Shown here piece after piece: positions 8,620-18,078 of a stretch of 48,918 nucleotides of DNA (position 1 is its first letter; every line of letters begins with the position of its first letter). The notes below the pieces were generated by a model. That model worked only from the letters and a program-made list of their open reading frames with translations. It was not told the origin of the DNA and made no database searches. The translations under genes were made by a program, and so were the position numbers. This stretch comes from Candidatus Villigracilaceae bacterium (GTDB taxonomy: Bacteria; Chloroflexota; Anaerolineae; Anaerolineales; Villigracilaceae): the NCBI GenBank assembly GCA_026645935.1, contig JAPKMP010000025.1:1-48918 (forward strand). Reading direction: 5' to 3'.

Positions 8620-9183
8620 CTACGATTTGATAATGGCTTGCATTGCCAACGTTTCCAACCCAAACTCACGCCGGAAACGCTCTTCCAATTTATTCTCTTC
8701 GATATAACGCGCCACTTGCTCCGGGACCCATTCCTGCCACCTCTCCCCTTTCGCCATCATCGCGCGGAGGGTGGATCCGTCGATGCGCACATGCTCGGAT
8801 GGAAAAAGAAACTCCACCGGTCGCATGAGGCGGTAATCGTCCTTCAATAGATTTGCCACATAGGGATTATCCGTCACGAAGATATCCAACTCCCCCAGCA
8901 TCTCCCTCACCATCGCCTTCCACCGCGGACCGTCATCCAGGTCGGGGATTGCTATGATTGCGTACTCGGCGCTCTCTTGCGCCGCGTCTCGATCACCCAA
9001 CACCAACCTCAGCATCGCCTCCGTCTCTTCAAACGTAAACGGGTTCCGAGCGTTATACCGGTTCGACGACCCCACCCCGATCAAAACCTCCTCCGCCCGG
9101 CTGCACAACGCGCGCAAGACCGCCGCCTGCCCCAAATGGACGGGCTTCCATCTTGCGATCATCGCGATGCGCTTGAAGGTCAT
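8620..9183 (-). CDS. nadM: Nicotinamide-nucleotide adenylyltransferase-like nucleotidyltransferase
   Basis: This 187-residue protein belongs to the HxGH nucleotidyltransferase superfamily and resembles NadM-type NMN adenylyltransferases, which join NMN and ATP to give NAD+. The N-terminus reads MIARWKPVHLGQ, where the usual HxGH motif has Gln instead of the second His. The later family region is IDGSTLRAMMAKGERW, matching the ISxTxxR-type motif. The frame is open further upstream, but the ATG at 9183 fits the family N-terminus and lies six bases after a TATAAT, so translation may be nearly leaderless. The nadE gene lies in the same - strand run, supporting an NAD role. The substrate assignment is less certain because of the changed active-site His. 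Confidence 0.75.
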   Translation of the reverse strand: MTFKRIAMIARWKPVHLGQAAVLRALCSRAEEVLIGVGSSNRYNARNPFTFEETEAMLRLVLGDRDAAQESAEYAIIAIPDLDDGPRWKAMVREMLGELDIFVTDNPYVANLLKDDYRLMRPVEFLFPSEHVRIDGSTLRAMMAKGERWQEWVPEQVARYIEENKLEERFRREFGLETLAMQAIIKS

Positions 9184-9189
9184 TTGCCG

Positions 9190-9195
9190 ATTATA
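9190..9195 (-). promoter_or_regulatory. Possible -10 box for the nadM-vWA-PK-nadE run
   Basis: A perfect TATAAT on the - strand ends six bases before the ATG at 9183. Transcription would then begin at or next to the start codon. No good -35 hexamer is visible 16-18 bases upstream, so this is tentative. Confidence 0.35.
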
Positions 9196-9296
9196 ACGCC
9201 CCCTTGATTCTTCCTCCCCCAAATACGACTCTTCGAAATTTAATTCATCGAGACTTTCACCTGTCGTTTTTGGGGGAAGGTGCAGCGCCGCGCTGA

Positions 9297-9623
<327 letters not shown>

Positions 9624-9700
9624 CAAAATGTTGCAGAATTCGATGAGCCGCCGTGCTATTCTGTTGCACAGGGTTGAAATACGCCAGTGATTTCTTCCCT

Positions 9701-9741
9701 TCCCGCAGGCGGCTCTCAAGGGGACCCTGCGGGAGTTTAAT
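9701..9741 (+). terminator. GC-rich hairpin between the winged-helix gene and cas3
   Basis: TCCCGCAGG (9701-9709) pairs perfectly with CCTGCGGGA (9726-9734) across a 16-base loop, followed by GTTTAAT. The T-run is poor, so this may be a weak terminator or a structured leader of the cas operon. No convincing cas promoter was seen in 9624-9783. Confidence 0.35.
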
Positions 9742-9783
9742 TCCGACTAATTATTTGGAAGTTCATTTACCGGGAGAAACTCG

Positions 9784-12700
9784 ATGAGCGGAAAAACAAA
9801 AGCGGACCGTCTCGAAGAAATGAAGCGGCTCTATATCCAGGGCGCTTATACCGATATCCAGCTCGCGGATCGGCTGGGCGTCTCGCGCGAGACCATCTTC
9901 CGCGACCGCAAGGACCTGACGCTCGTGTATCCCGTCGAACCGGACGAACAGGGGCGCTATTACATCCCGCGCTCCAAACTGATCTCCGAGATCAAACTCA
10001 ATTTACACGAAGCGCTGACCTTGTATCTGGCGGGACGCAAGACCTCCCGGCAGACCCGCTTCCAACAACCTCACACCGTCAACGCCGTCGAGAAGCTCGC
10101 CGCCACCTTGCGCCAGCCCATGACCGAACGCCTGCTCAAATCTGCCGGTCGCTTGATGAAGCAGGACAGGGACCCGGAGAAGATCAAGATCATCGAGACC
10201 GTCACTCAAGCCTGGGTGGAGCAGCGAAAGGTGCGTATCGAGTATCAGGCGCTTGTCAGCGAGGGACTCACCCGTCACACCATCAGCCCCTACATCATCG
10301 AACCGTCCATCTGGAGCGACAGCGTTTATGTCATCGCCCGCAGCGATTTCAACGACCGGATCTTCGCCTTCAAAATGGACCGCATCCTTTCGGCGTTTCT
10401 CTCCGGCGAGACCTATGAGATCCCCGAATCCTTCGATGAAGACCGGCTGCTCGAACATGCCTGGGGCATCTGGTACGGCGATAAAGACCCCATCACCGTA
10501 AAACTGCGCTTCTCCCCCGCTGTCACCCGGCGCGTCAAGGAAAGCATCTGGCATCCATTGGAAAAGGTGGAAGATACCGAAGACGGCGGCTGCATCTGGA
10601 GCGTGGACATCGCCGAATGGCGCGAGATGCTCCCCTGGGTTCGCGGCTGGGGCGCGGACGTGGAGGTGTTGGAACCGGAGGGGTTGAAAAACAATCTTCG
10701 GCTTGAAGCTCAAAGGTTAGCACAACTTTATTCTGTTATAGATAATTCACCAAAGAGCACAGGAAGTTCTAACGAAGAGCGTCTTTTACTTCTTTGGGGG
10801 AAAACCCAAAAGGGAAGTCTTGACCCTAATGAATATCATCCCGCATTATTTCATATGCTTGATGTGGCTTTTGTGGCAAAGACCTTACTTGGAAGAGAAG
10901 CATCTCCTCGCTGGCGAAACTCACTTGGAAAAGTGCTAGGAGTAACGCCAGAAAGCCTTGAAGATTGGCTTCCATGGTTCATTGCATTACATGACATTGG
11001 AAAGATTTCTGTACCATTTCAAGAACAAAATGATTTACAAAAGTCTCGCTTGATTGCTAACGGATTTGAATTAGGAAATCTACGATGGAAAAATGATCCT
11101 CCGCATGGGCTAATCAGCCAGATATTTATCAAATACGAAGCTGACTTTCCATATTCAGAAAAATTACTTTCTGGATTGGCAGATTTGGCAAGTGGACATC
11201 ATGGCTGGTTTAGTGATGCCCAAACGCAAAGAGATGCTCGTTTCATACTCCGCAAAGAACCAGAAGAATGGAAAGATTTACGTCGCAACGCCAGTAAATT
11301 GCTATTTGAAGCGTTGAGCACAAAAACACCTCCCAATATTGAAGATATAAATGTTTCTGCCACAAGCATGGTTTTGACTGGTTTCTGTGTTCTGTGCGAT
11401 TGGCTTGGATCAGATAGCGAAGTCTTCAAAATTGCTCATCATAAGTCGCTCGCAGAATATATTCCCCAAAGTATGGAACGGGCTAAATTCATTGCCAAGA
11501 AAGCAGGATTCTTTCAGGAATCAAAAAGCAAAACAGGAAACAAATTTCAAGAGCTATTTCCAAACATTGGGACACCTCGCCCATTGCAAAGTGCAATTGA
11601 TGAAATTCCAGAAGCCGTTTTATCGAGTCCCTGTCTTGCAATTATCGAAGCGCCAACGGGTGAGGGAAAAACCGAGGCGGCACTTGCTTTAGCGCATCGC
11701 ATTGCTCAATTTAATGATTCTGACGAATTCTATTATGCACTTCCTACAACCGCCACAAGCAATCAGATGTTCGGAAGGTTACAGGAATACTTACTTCATA
11801 GTCTTAATCTTTCAACAAAAGTCAACCTAATTCATGGACAGGCTTTTCTCTTTCAAGATGATTTACGAATTCAACCGCTGGATAACGGCAATCAGGATGA
11901 GAATGACGCCATAGACTGGTTTGCACCTAAGAAACGCGCCTTACTCGCTCCTTTTGGCGTTGGAACTGTAGATCAAGCTGAACTTGCCGCGTTGAATGTC
12001 AAGCACGTTCCTCTCCGTATGATTGGTTTGGCAGGTAAAGTACTGATTATTGACGAGGTACATGCTTATGATACTTATATGACAACTGTTATCGAAATGC
12101 TGCTTCAATGGCTGAGCAAGGTCGGCGCATTCGTAATCTTGCTTTCTGCAACCTTGCCAAAAGAACGGCGTGACAGGTTGGCAAAAGCATACGGCATACA
12201 AGTTACAGAAAAGATGAGCCAAGACGATTCGTATCCGAGTTTGTGGGTTGTCAGTCAGGCAGATATTCATTCTTCTAATCCCGATGCTCAACAGCCAAAC
12301 CGTTCAATTTCTCTAGATACATCCTTAAGTTATAGCGACGAAAAAGTGGAAGAGAAAGCTCGTTGGCTTTTGAATGCAGTTTCAGAAGGTGGTTGTGCTT
12401 GTTGGATGACCAACACAGTGGCAAGGGCACAACAGATCTTCGATGCGGTGGACAAAGCCGCACCCAACGCAGTCGAGCGTTTTCTGCTTCATGCGCAATT
12501 GCCCTTAGACGAACGTCAGAAGCGAGAGCAGGAAATCACGGCAAAATTCGGTCCCGCATCTACAGAACGCAAGCCGAGTATTGTGATCGGCACACAGGTC
12601 TTGGAACAAAGCCTTGATCTTGATTTTGATGTAATGGCATCTGACCTTGCACCAGTTGACCTATTACTTCAACGTGCTGGGAGGCTGCATCGTCATACTG

Positions 12701-13449
12701 GTCGCAAAAGACCTTTTACACATAATGAACCGCGCTTGTATATCAACGCCGAGCGGGATGAAGAAGGCGATTTAAGTCTCGGTGTGAACCGTTATGTGTA
12801 TGCTCCTTATATTTTGTATCGAACCTGGGAAGCGTTACAAAATCGATCAGAAATCAACTTGCCAATGGATTATCGCCCACTGATTGAGTTTGTCTACGAT
12901 GAAAAGGAACCTGATGCAGATCATCCACTGAGAGACGCATGGGACAAACTACAGCAAGAGCAGAACATCGCCGTCGAACAGGCACAGCTACGAATTGTGC
13001 CTTCTCCTCATCCCAACGATTCGTTTTCGGGTCCACTCAGCCAATTGAGATTCAAAGAAAGTGAAACTGACGCGGACTGGATGATTGCCAAAACCCGTCT
13101 TGGTGAAGAGAGCATTACAATTATTCCACTTGAACGCGAAGGTGAGGTTTGCAGAGCAATTATAGATGGAGAAAATGTCGAGTTCAGTCTAAAGCAAAAA
13201 ATATCACATGAACTACAAATCAAACTTTTGAGACGGAGCATACGTGTGAGCAATAGACGTGGAGTAAACGCCTTGAAAAGCAGGATGGCTGACCTGTCAT
13301 CAATTTTCAAGGATGCGAGTCTATTGAAAGAGACAGTTCCGCTGTTCCTGGCAGGCAATAAAACATCTTTTCCGTATGAAAAAGGAGATATCACTTTTAT
13401 GCTCGACCACAAATTAGGATTAGTCATTGATTTTCAGAAAGGAGCCTAA
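9784..13449 (+). CDS. cas3: HTH-WYL transcription-factor module fused to Cas3 nuclease-helicase (type I-E)
   Basis: The 1221-residue protein starts at ATG with a GGGAG site. Residues about 5-50 form a DeoR/HTH_11-like helix-turn-helix (ADRLGVSRETIFRDRKDL). Residues about 130-215 form a WYL domain with SDSVYVIARSDF and the FKMDRI motif, and about 235-315 resemble the WCX extension. From about 335 it is a normal Cas3: HD nuclease residues H352, H403-D404 and H472-H473, helicase Walker A APTGEGKT (623-630), DEVH box (757-760), and motif VI with QRAGRLHRHTGR. Cas3 degrades DNA bound by Cascade. WYL domains are known ligand-sensing regulators of CRISPR and other loci. Composition falls sharply at about 10,700-10,740, exactly at the junction: 43 of 60 G+C at 10621-10680 against 22 of 60 at 11041-11100. 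The frame is continuous. Confidence 0.93.
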   Translation: MSGKTKADRLEEMKRLYIQGAYTDIQLADRLGVSRETIFRDRKDLTLVYPVEPDEQGRYYIPRSKLISEIKLNLHEALTLYLAGRKTSRQTRFQQPHTVNAVEKLAATLRQPMTERLLKSAGRLMKQDRDPEKIKIIETVTQAWVEQRKVRIEYQALVSEGLTRHTISPYIIEPSIWSDSVYVIARSDFNDRIFAFKMDRILSAFLSGETYEIPESFDEDRLLEHAWGIWYGDKDPITVKLRFSPAVTRRVKESIWHPLEKVEDTEDGGCIWSVDIAEWREMLPWVRGWGADVEVLEPEGLKNNLRLEAQRLAQLYSVIDNSPKSTGSSNEERLLLLWGKTQKGSLDPNEYHPALFHMLDVAFVAKTLLGREASPRWRNSLGKVLGVTPESLEDWLPWFIALHDIGKISVPFQEQNDLQKSRLIANGFELGNLRWKNDPPHGLISQIFIKYEADFPYSEKLLSGLADLASGHHGWFSDAQTQRDARFILRKEPEEWKDLRRNASKLLFEALSTKTPPNIEDINVSATSMVLTGFCVLCDWLGSDSEVFKIAHHKSLAEYIPQSMERAKFIAKKAGFFQESKSKTGNKFQELFPNIGTPRPLQSAIDEIPEAVLSSPCLAIIEAPTGEGKTEAALALAHRIAQFNDSDEFYYALPTTATSNQMFGRLQEYLLHSLNLSTKVNLIHGQAFLFQDDLRIQPLDNGNQDENDAIDWFAPKKRALLAPFGVGTVDQAELAALNVKHVPLRMIGLAGKVLIIDEVHAYDTYMTTVIEMLLQWLSKVGAFVILLSATLPKERRDRLAKAYGIQVTEKMSQDDSYPSLWVVSQADIHSSNPDAQQPNRSISLDTSLSYSDEKVEEKARWLLNAVSEGGCACWMTNTVARAQQIFDAVDKAAPNAVERFLLHAQLPLDERQKREQEITAKFGPASTERKPSIVIGTQVLEQSLDLDFDVMASDLAPVDLLLQRAGRLHRHTGRKRPFTHNEPRLYINAERDEEGDLSLGVNRYVYAPYILYRTWEALQNRSEINLPMDYRPLIEFVYDEKEPDADHPLRDAWDKLQQEQNIAVEQAQLRIVPSPHPNDSFSGPLSQLRFKESETDADWMIAKTRLGEESITIIPLEREGEVCRAIIDGENVEFSLKQKISHELQIKLLRRSIRVSNRRGVNALKSRMADLSSIFKDASLLKETVPLFLAGNKTSFPYEKGDITFMLDHKLGLVIDFQKGA

Positions 13450-13451
13450 CT

Positions 13452-15056
13452 ATGACAGACACAAAAGCTACATTCAACCTTTGGACAGAGCCGTGGATCA
13501 CGCTCGAAAAAGAACAGGGTGATGTAGAGCAATTGAGCATCGCAGAGACATTGAAACGCGCTCAGGAGTATCGTGCCATCTTTGAGTCTTCACCGCTCGT
13601 TGTAGTGGGAATTCACCGCTTGCTCGTTGCTGTTTTGCAGGCTATGCTCGATCCTCAAGAAAATAATGATTTGAAAAGGCTTTGGCGTGGTGGAAAATTC
13701 CCTGTGAATGTAATCGAAGAATTCGGTAAAAGCTTTGCGCACCGTTTTGATCTGTTCTCAAAAAAAGAACCTTTCATGCAGAGCGCGGATTTGCCTATTC
13801 AGCCTGACAAGAAGAGCAAGATCAGTTATGTATCCCGTCTCACCTATGATATTCCTTCAGGCAGTTATGTTACGCACTATCGTCATGGCAATGAAAACGA
13901 TGCGTCTTTTTGTCCGATGTGTGTAGCGAAGCACCTAGTCACAATACCCGCATTTGCAAGTTCTGGCGGTGCAGGAATAAAACCTTCACTCAATGGCGTT
14001 CCCCCTATTTATGTAATTCCTGGCGGGAGAAATTTGTTTGAAAGTTTGACAGCATCTCTTGTATGCCCTCCCTACCAGCCCGAAGTGCGCTCGAAAAAAG
14101 ATACTCCGTGGTGGGAACATAAACCCATTATTAAATCAGGTGAAGAAATAGAAAAGATTGGCTATGGTTACAGCCTGACATTTCCTGCCCGCCGTGTTCG
14201 TGTTCATCCACAAACAAAGTCGTCTAATTGTATCCGTTGCGGAGCAACAACAGAATTGCCAACAAGTACAGTAATCCTAGAAATGGGAGAGACTCGTCCA
14301 GAGAATGCTGAAGTTTGGCTCGACCCATTTGTCGCTTATATTTTTCCTAAAGAAAAGAGTTCAAAAAACAAGAAGATAGATAGTAAGCCTTTTAGAAAGA
14401 CAGATAAGGCTTTTCCAATACGACCTAATCACCGCCGTAAGGCGTGGGCAATATGGAGAGAATTTGCAGGTCTCTTCTTACTCGAAAGGAGAAAAAGCGA
14501 TAGCAAACAAAGTGAAACACGACGCCCAAAGGTTATTGAACAATATCTTGCTCTTGATTTGCCAGCGCAACAAACGTTAGGGTATCGTTGTGTAAGTCTT
14601 ACAACTGACGGCAAAGGCAAGATATTTTCGTGGGCAGATGCAGGGTTTGATATCCCGCCGACTGTATTGAAGGATGAAAATGCGGCTATAGATATTCGCG
14701 TGGCAACTAATTTCTCAAGTGAATGTGGCGATGAGATCGTCAGGATTTTCCTTAGCTCCTTCAGACGCACAAAATCAAAACAACATGAAGTAGTCGCTAA
14801 TCGTATGGTCGAGACCTACTGGGAAAGATTGGCAAACCCTTTTCGCCAATATGTATTGAAGATGAATGAACCTGAAAGCCTTGATGTCGCTCAACAGTTC
14901 TGGGCTGATGAAGTTGTCGGTAGTGCTCGCAACACGTTTAATCAGGCGGCACAATCGTTAGGTGATGATGCAGAACGACTGGCACAACATGCAAAAGCTG
15001 AGAAAGAATTGAATATCCAACTATCAAAGAAAAGAAAGGAGTTTCTCAATGAGTGA
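13452..15056 (+). CDS. casA: Cascade large subunit Cse1/CasA (Cas8e)
   Basis: This 534-residue protein has the length and N-terminus (FNLWTEPWI) of Cse1, the subunit that recognises the PAM and recruits Cas3. Two CxxC pairs, C154/C157 (CPMC) and C260/C263 (CIRC), form the probable zinc site seen in many Cse1 proteins. It starts two bases after the cas3 stop, and its last 8 bases overlap casB, which implies translational coupling. Codon use is AT-richer than in the genes before cas3, as in the C-terminal part of cas3. Confidence 0.95.
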   Translation: MTDTKATFNLWTEPWITLEKEQGDVEQLSIAETLKRAQEYRAIFESSPLVVVGIHRLLVAVLQAMLDPQENNDLKRLWRGGKFPVNVIEEFGKSFAHRFDLFSKKEPFMQSADLPIQPDKKSKISYVSRLTYDIPSGSYVTHYRHGNENDASFCPMCVAKHLVTIPAFASSGGAGIKPSLNGVPPIYVIPGGRNLFESLTASLVCPPYQPEVRSKKDTPWWEHKPIIKSGEEIEKIGYGYSLTFPARRVRVHPQTKSSNCIRCGATTELPTSTVILEMGETRPENAEVWLDPFVAYIFPKEKSSKNKKIDSKPFRKTDKAFPIRPNHRRKAWAIWREFAGLFLLERRKSDSKQSETRRPKVIEQYLALDLPAQQTLGYRCVSLTTDGKGKIFSWADAGFDIPPTVLKDENAAIDIRVATNFSSECGDEIVRIFLSSFRRTKSKQHEVVANRMVETYWERLANPFRQYVLKMNEPESLDVAQQFWADEVVGSARNTFNQAAQSLGDDAERLAQHAKAEKELNIQLSKKRKEFLNE

Positions 15057-15519
15057 TTACCAACCTGTTCCCATTTTTATAGAGCGGCTTGCCAAGCTTG
15101 CTACAGGCGAGCGGGCAAGGCTAAAACGTTGCTCAGGACAAACGCTAAGCGAAGCGCGTGAAATCGCTCTGTTTTACAGCATACTTCCAAACGGCGTGCC
15201 GCAGTCAAGGGAAAATATTTACTTTCTTATCGCTACTTTGTATGCAATGGCGGAGAGCACTGCCGCCGAACGAGATTTCGGCGCTTCCTTGCGTCAAGCA
15301 CAGAACCCCAAAAATCGTAAAGGTCTTGACCGCCGCGTACAAGTCTTGCTTGACTCGGACGAGAATCAATTACCTTTCCGTTTACGTCAGGCGGTGCATT
15401 ATTTGAAATCTCAACAGGTAAAGATCAACTGGCAAAAACTCTTGGAAGATTTGTTACGGTGGTCTTCCGACAGCCGTTCCGTACAGCGTCGTTGGGCACG
15501 TTCATATTTCGCCGACTGA
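15049..15519 (+). CDS. casB: Cascade small subunit Cse2/CasB (Cas11)
   Basis: This 156-residue, helix-rich basic protein has the usual size of Cse2 and lies in its standard place between casA and cas7. Typical features include FYSILPNG, the basic stretch DRRVQVLLDSDE and the C-terminal WQKLLEDLLRWS. Cse2 forms the dimeric belly of Cascade and stabilises the R-loop. The ATG lies within the end of casA, next to the AAAGGAG at about 15034-15041. Confidence 0.93.
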   Translation: MSDYQPVPIFIERLAKLATGERARLKRCSGQTLSEAREIALFYSILPNGVPQSRENIYFLIATLYAMAESTAAERDFGASLRQAQNPKNRKGLDRRVQVLLDSDENQLPFRLRQAVHYLKSQQVKINWQKLLEDLLRWSSDSRSVQRRWARSYFAD

Positions 15520-15544
15520 ACTTCATTCAACAAGGAGAATAATC

Positions 15545-16684
15545 ATGTTAATCCAAATCCACATTTTGCAAAATTATGCCCCTTCCAACCTGAATCGCGA
15601 TGATACTGGCTCTCCAAAGGATGCCATATTTGGAGGTTCCCGCCGCGGGCGCATTTCCAGTCAGTGTCTGAAACGCAACATTCGTCTTTCGGAGACATTC
15701 AAGGACGCTTTTGAAAAGGATGGCTTGATTGCCAAGCGAACCCAACTGCTATCTGATCTAGTAAGGGATGAGTTGAAAAACTTGAAGGCGGATGACGAAA
15801 CTACCCAAGCAATCTTGTCACGTATCTCCGAAATCGGACGCAAAGGAGCTAAAGGTGAAGATGCCGAAGAAGAATCAGCAGATGAAGGGACTGGCAAAGA
15901 TGCTGGCGAAGTAAAGACAAAACAACTCATCTTTTTGGCTCCAGGAGAAGCCAAAATTATCGCAGAAAAGTTAACAGCACTTTATAAAGAAAAGGGCAAG
16001 AAAGAGTTTGCCAAACTTAAAATTGCCGAACTTGAAGATGCGATCAAGCACGAAACGCCGCGATCTGTTGATATTGCCATGTTTGGTCGCATGACCACAT
16101 CGAAGGCTTTCGAGAATGTTCATGCTTCGGTACAAGTGGCACACGCGCTATCCACAAACACAATCTCGCAAGAGTTCGATTATTTCACCGCAGTAGATGA
16201 TATTTCAGGTGAGACAGGCGCAAGCATGATCGGAGATGTGGAATATAACAGTTCCACCTATTATAAATACGTCAACATCCACTGGGAAAAACTTCTTGAA
16301 AATCTCGGCAATGATGAAGAAGTCGCCCGCCGTGCTGTTCTTGCTTTGGTTGAATCTGCGGCACTCTCCCAGCCAAGTGGCAAACAGAATTCCTTTGCCG
16401 CACAAAACTTGCCTGATATGGTTTTGCTTGAAGTTTCGCCAAGAAACGTTCCTGTCAGCTATGCCAATGCATTCCTTAAACCGATCTATCCAAAGAGCGA
16501 CAAAAATCTTATGGATGTTTCTGTAGATGCGCTTGGGACTTACATGGGCAAGGTCAACGGCACGTTCAACCTAAAGGCAGAACGCGCCTTTACTTCTACA
16601 CAGGAATATGAACTCAACAGTGCGGAGAAAAAGGCATCTCTTGCCGATCTACAGAATTGGCTGGCAGAAAAGATTGGACAATGA
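15545..16684 (+). CDS. cas7: Cascade backbone subunit Cas7e (Cse4/CasC)
   Basis: This 379-residue protein is the RNA-binding backbone subunit, present in six copies in Cascade. The N-terminal family signature is clear (HILQNYAPSNLNRDDTGSPK, then SRRGRISSQCLKR). An acidic and Lys-rich thumb-like insertion lies at about residues 100-165. The DIAMFGRM and STNTISQEFDYFTAVDD motifs match Cse4. An AAGGAG site precedes the ATG in the 25-base gap after casB. Confidence 0.95.
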   Translation: MLIQIHILQNYAPSNLNRDDTGSPKDAIFGGSRRGRISSQCLKRNIRLSETFKDAFEKDGLIAKRTQLLSDLVRDELKNLKADDETTQAILSRISEIGRKGAKGEDAEEESADEGTGKDAGEVKTKQLIFLAPGEAKIIAEKLTALYKEKGKKEFAKLKIAELEDAIKHETPRSVDIAMFGRMTTSKAFENVHASVQVAHALSTNTISQEFDYFTAVDDISGETGASMIGDVEYNSSTYYKYVNIHWEKLLENLGNDEEVARRAVLALVESAALSQPSGKQNSFAAQNLPDMVLLEVSPRNVPVSYANAFLKPIYPKSDKNLMDVSVDALGTYMGKVNGTFNLKAERAFTSTQEYELNSAEKKASLADLQNWLAEKIGQ

Positions 16685-16687
16685 CCT

Positions 16688-17386
16688 ATGCCGAACACAC
16701 TTTTCTTACGCTTGTCAGGACCCATGCAGTCATGGGGCGAACGGGCGCGTTGGAGTGTGCGAGACACAGCACCGGAGCCAACCAAAAGCGGTGTTGTGGG
16801 TTTATTAGCCTGTGCACTCGGTTTGAATGCAGATGCCGATCTACGTGTGCTCTCGGAAAATGTCCGCATCGGCATTCGGTGTGATCGACCTGGAACGCGC
16901 CTTATGGATTATCACACTGTTGGCGGCGGTTATGATGAGCCTATGTTGCTAATGGCAGACGGAAAGCCAAAATACATTCCGAACACGAATCCAAAACTTC
17001 CACATACTGAGCCAACTCACCGTGCTTACTTGTGCGATGCTTCCTTTTTTGTTGCGATCCAATCTGATGATGAAACGATTGCCAGACTTGCCGAGGCAGT
17101 ACAAGACCCTGTTTGGATATTCTTCTTGGGAAGAAAATCTTGTCCGCCATCGGAGCCAGTCTTTGCAGGAGTTGGCGATTTTGCGACATTGGAAGATGCT
17201 TTGAGACAAAATCTACCTGTTGCAGATAAGCCCAGCATTTTGCGAGCAGTGCTTGAGTGCAAGTCAACAGATCAAGATGCTGTTCGGAGACGGGATGAGA
17301 TTGATTCTATTTCGCGGCGTACTTTCCTTCCACGATACACGCGCGATATTTCGATTGAATTACCAATTGAAAAGGAGACAGCCTAA
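16688..17386 (+). CDS. cas5: Cascade subunit Cas5e (CasD)
   Basis: This 232-residue RAMP protein binds the 5' handle of the crRNA. The N-terminus LFLRLSGPMQSWGERARWSV is a textbook Cas5e beginning, and the pattern PTKSGVVGLLACALG follows. It starts three bases after cas7 and its TAA stop shares an A with the ATG of cas6. G+C rises again in this gene compared with casA-cas7. Confidence 0.95.
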   Translation: MPNTLFLRLSGPMQSWGERARWSVRDTAPEPTKSGVVGLLACALGLNADADLRVLSENVRIGIRCDRPGTRLMDYHTVGGGYDEPMLLMADGKPKYIPNTNPKLPHTEPTHRAYLCDASFFVAIQSDDETIARLAEAVQDPVWIFFLGRKSCPPSEPVFAGVGDFATLEDALRQNLPVADKPSILRAVLECKSTDQDAVRRRDEIDSISRRTFLPRYTRDISIELPIEKETA

Positions 17387-18075
17387 TGTACCTCTCCCGT
17401 CTCATCCTCAACCCGCGTTCGCGGCAGGTGCGGAATGAACTGGCAGACTCTTATGAAATGCACCGCACAGTCTGCAACGCATTTCCCAATGGTCTCTTCA
17501 AGGTAGAACGAAATGAAGGGAACGCGACCAACATCCTCTTCCGTGTGGACTTGCACCCGCGCACACGCATCCCAACCTTGCTGGTGCAATCACGCCAAAA
17601 GCCTGATTGGTCCCACTTGCTTGCTGAGAAAAAAGATTACCTGCTCGGACAGAACGAACTTCCGCTCGATGTGGAAAATCCTGCCGTCAAGGAAATGAAC
17701 CTGCAACTCCACGAGGGGCAGCTGCTCGCATTTCGCTTGCGCGCCAACCCAACCGTCAAGAAAGACCGTGAGGGGAAAAAGCAGGGTCGGCGCATGGGGT
17801 TGCTCCTTGAAGAAGATCAACACGAATGGCTGGTGCGGAAACTTGAATCTGCTGGCGCGGCGTTGGTCTCGGTCAATATCATCAACGAACAATTTACACG
17901 CGGCAAGTTATTCATCGAAAAGGAGAAGGCATCACGCCTGAACTTCCTCTCCGTGCAATTCGACGGCGTCTTACAGGTGAAAGACAAGGACAAACTGACC
18001 AGTAACATCTTCACAGGTTTCGGCAGCGCCAAGGGACTCGGCTTCGGTCTGCTCTCGTTGGCGCGCGCACATTAA
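17386..18075 (+). CDS. cas6: crRNA-processing endoribonuclease Cas6e (CasE)
   Basis: This 229-residue protein cuts the repeat RNA on the 3' side of its hairpin. It starts MYLSRLILNPRSRQV and contains YEMHRTVCNAFP, where H26 is the probable catalytic His. Near the C-terminus is the Gly-rich GFGSAKGLGFGLLSLA motif of Cas6 proteins. The start overlaps the cas5 stop by one base. Its composition is GC-richer than casA (33 of 60 G+C at 17401-17460). Confidence 0.95.
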   Translation: MYLSRLILNPRSRQVRNELADSYEMHRTVCNAFPNGLFKVERNEGNATNILFRVDLHPRTRIPTLLVQSRQKPDWSHLLAEKKDYLLGQNELPLDVENPAVKEMNLQLHEGQLLAFRLRANPTVKKDREGKKQGRRMGLLLEEDQHEWLVRKLESAGAALVSVNIINEQFTRGKLFIEKEKASRLNFLSVQFDGVLQVKDKDKLTSNIFTGFGSAKGLGFGLLSLARAH

Positions 18076-18078
18076 CCT

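Noticed and set aside
9629-9663. Possible cas promoter with TTGCAG and TATTCT
   Set aside because: The spacer is 20 bases, too long for a normal promoter; only the TGTTGCA half-sites were kept as an observation.
10003-10713. 236-residue - strand frame inside the WYL part of cas3
   Set aside because: It is antisense to a well-recognised HTH-WYL module and has no motif of its own.
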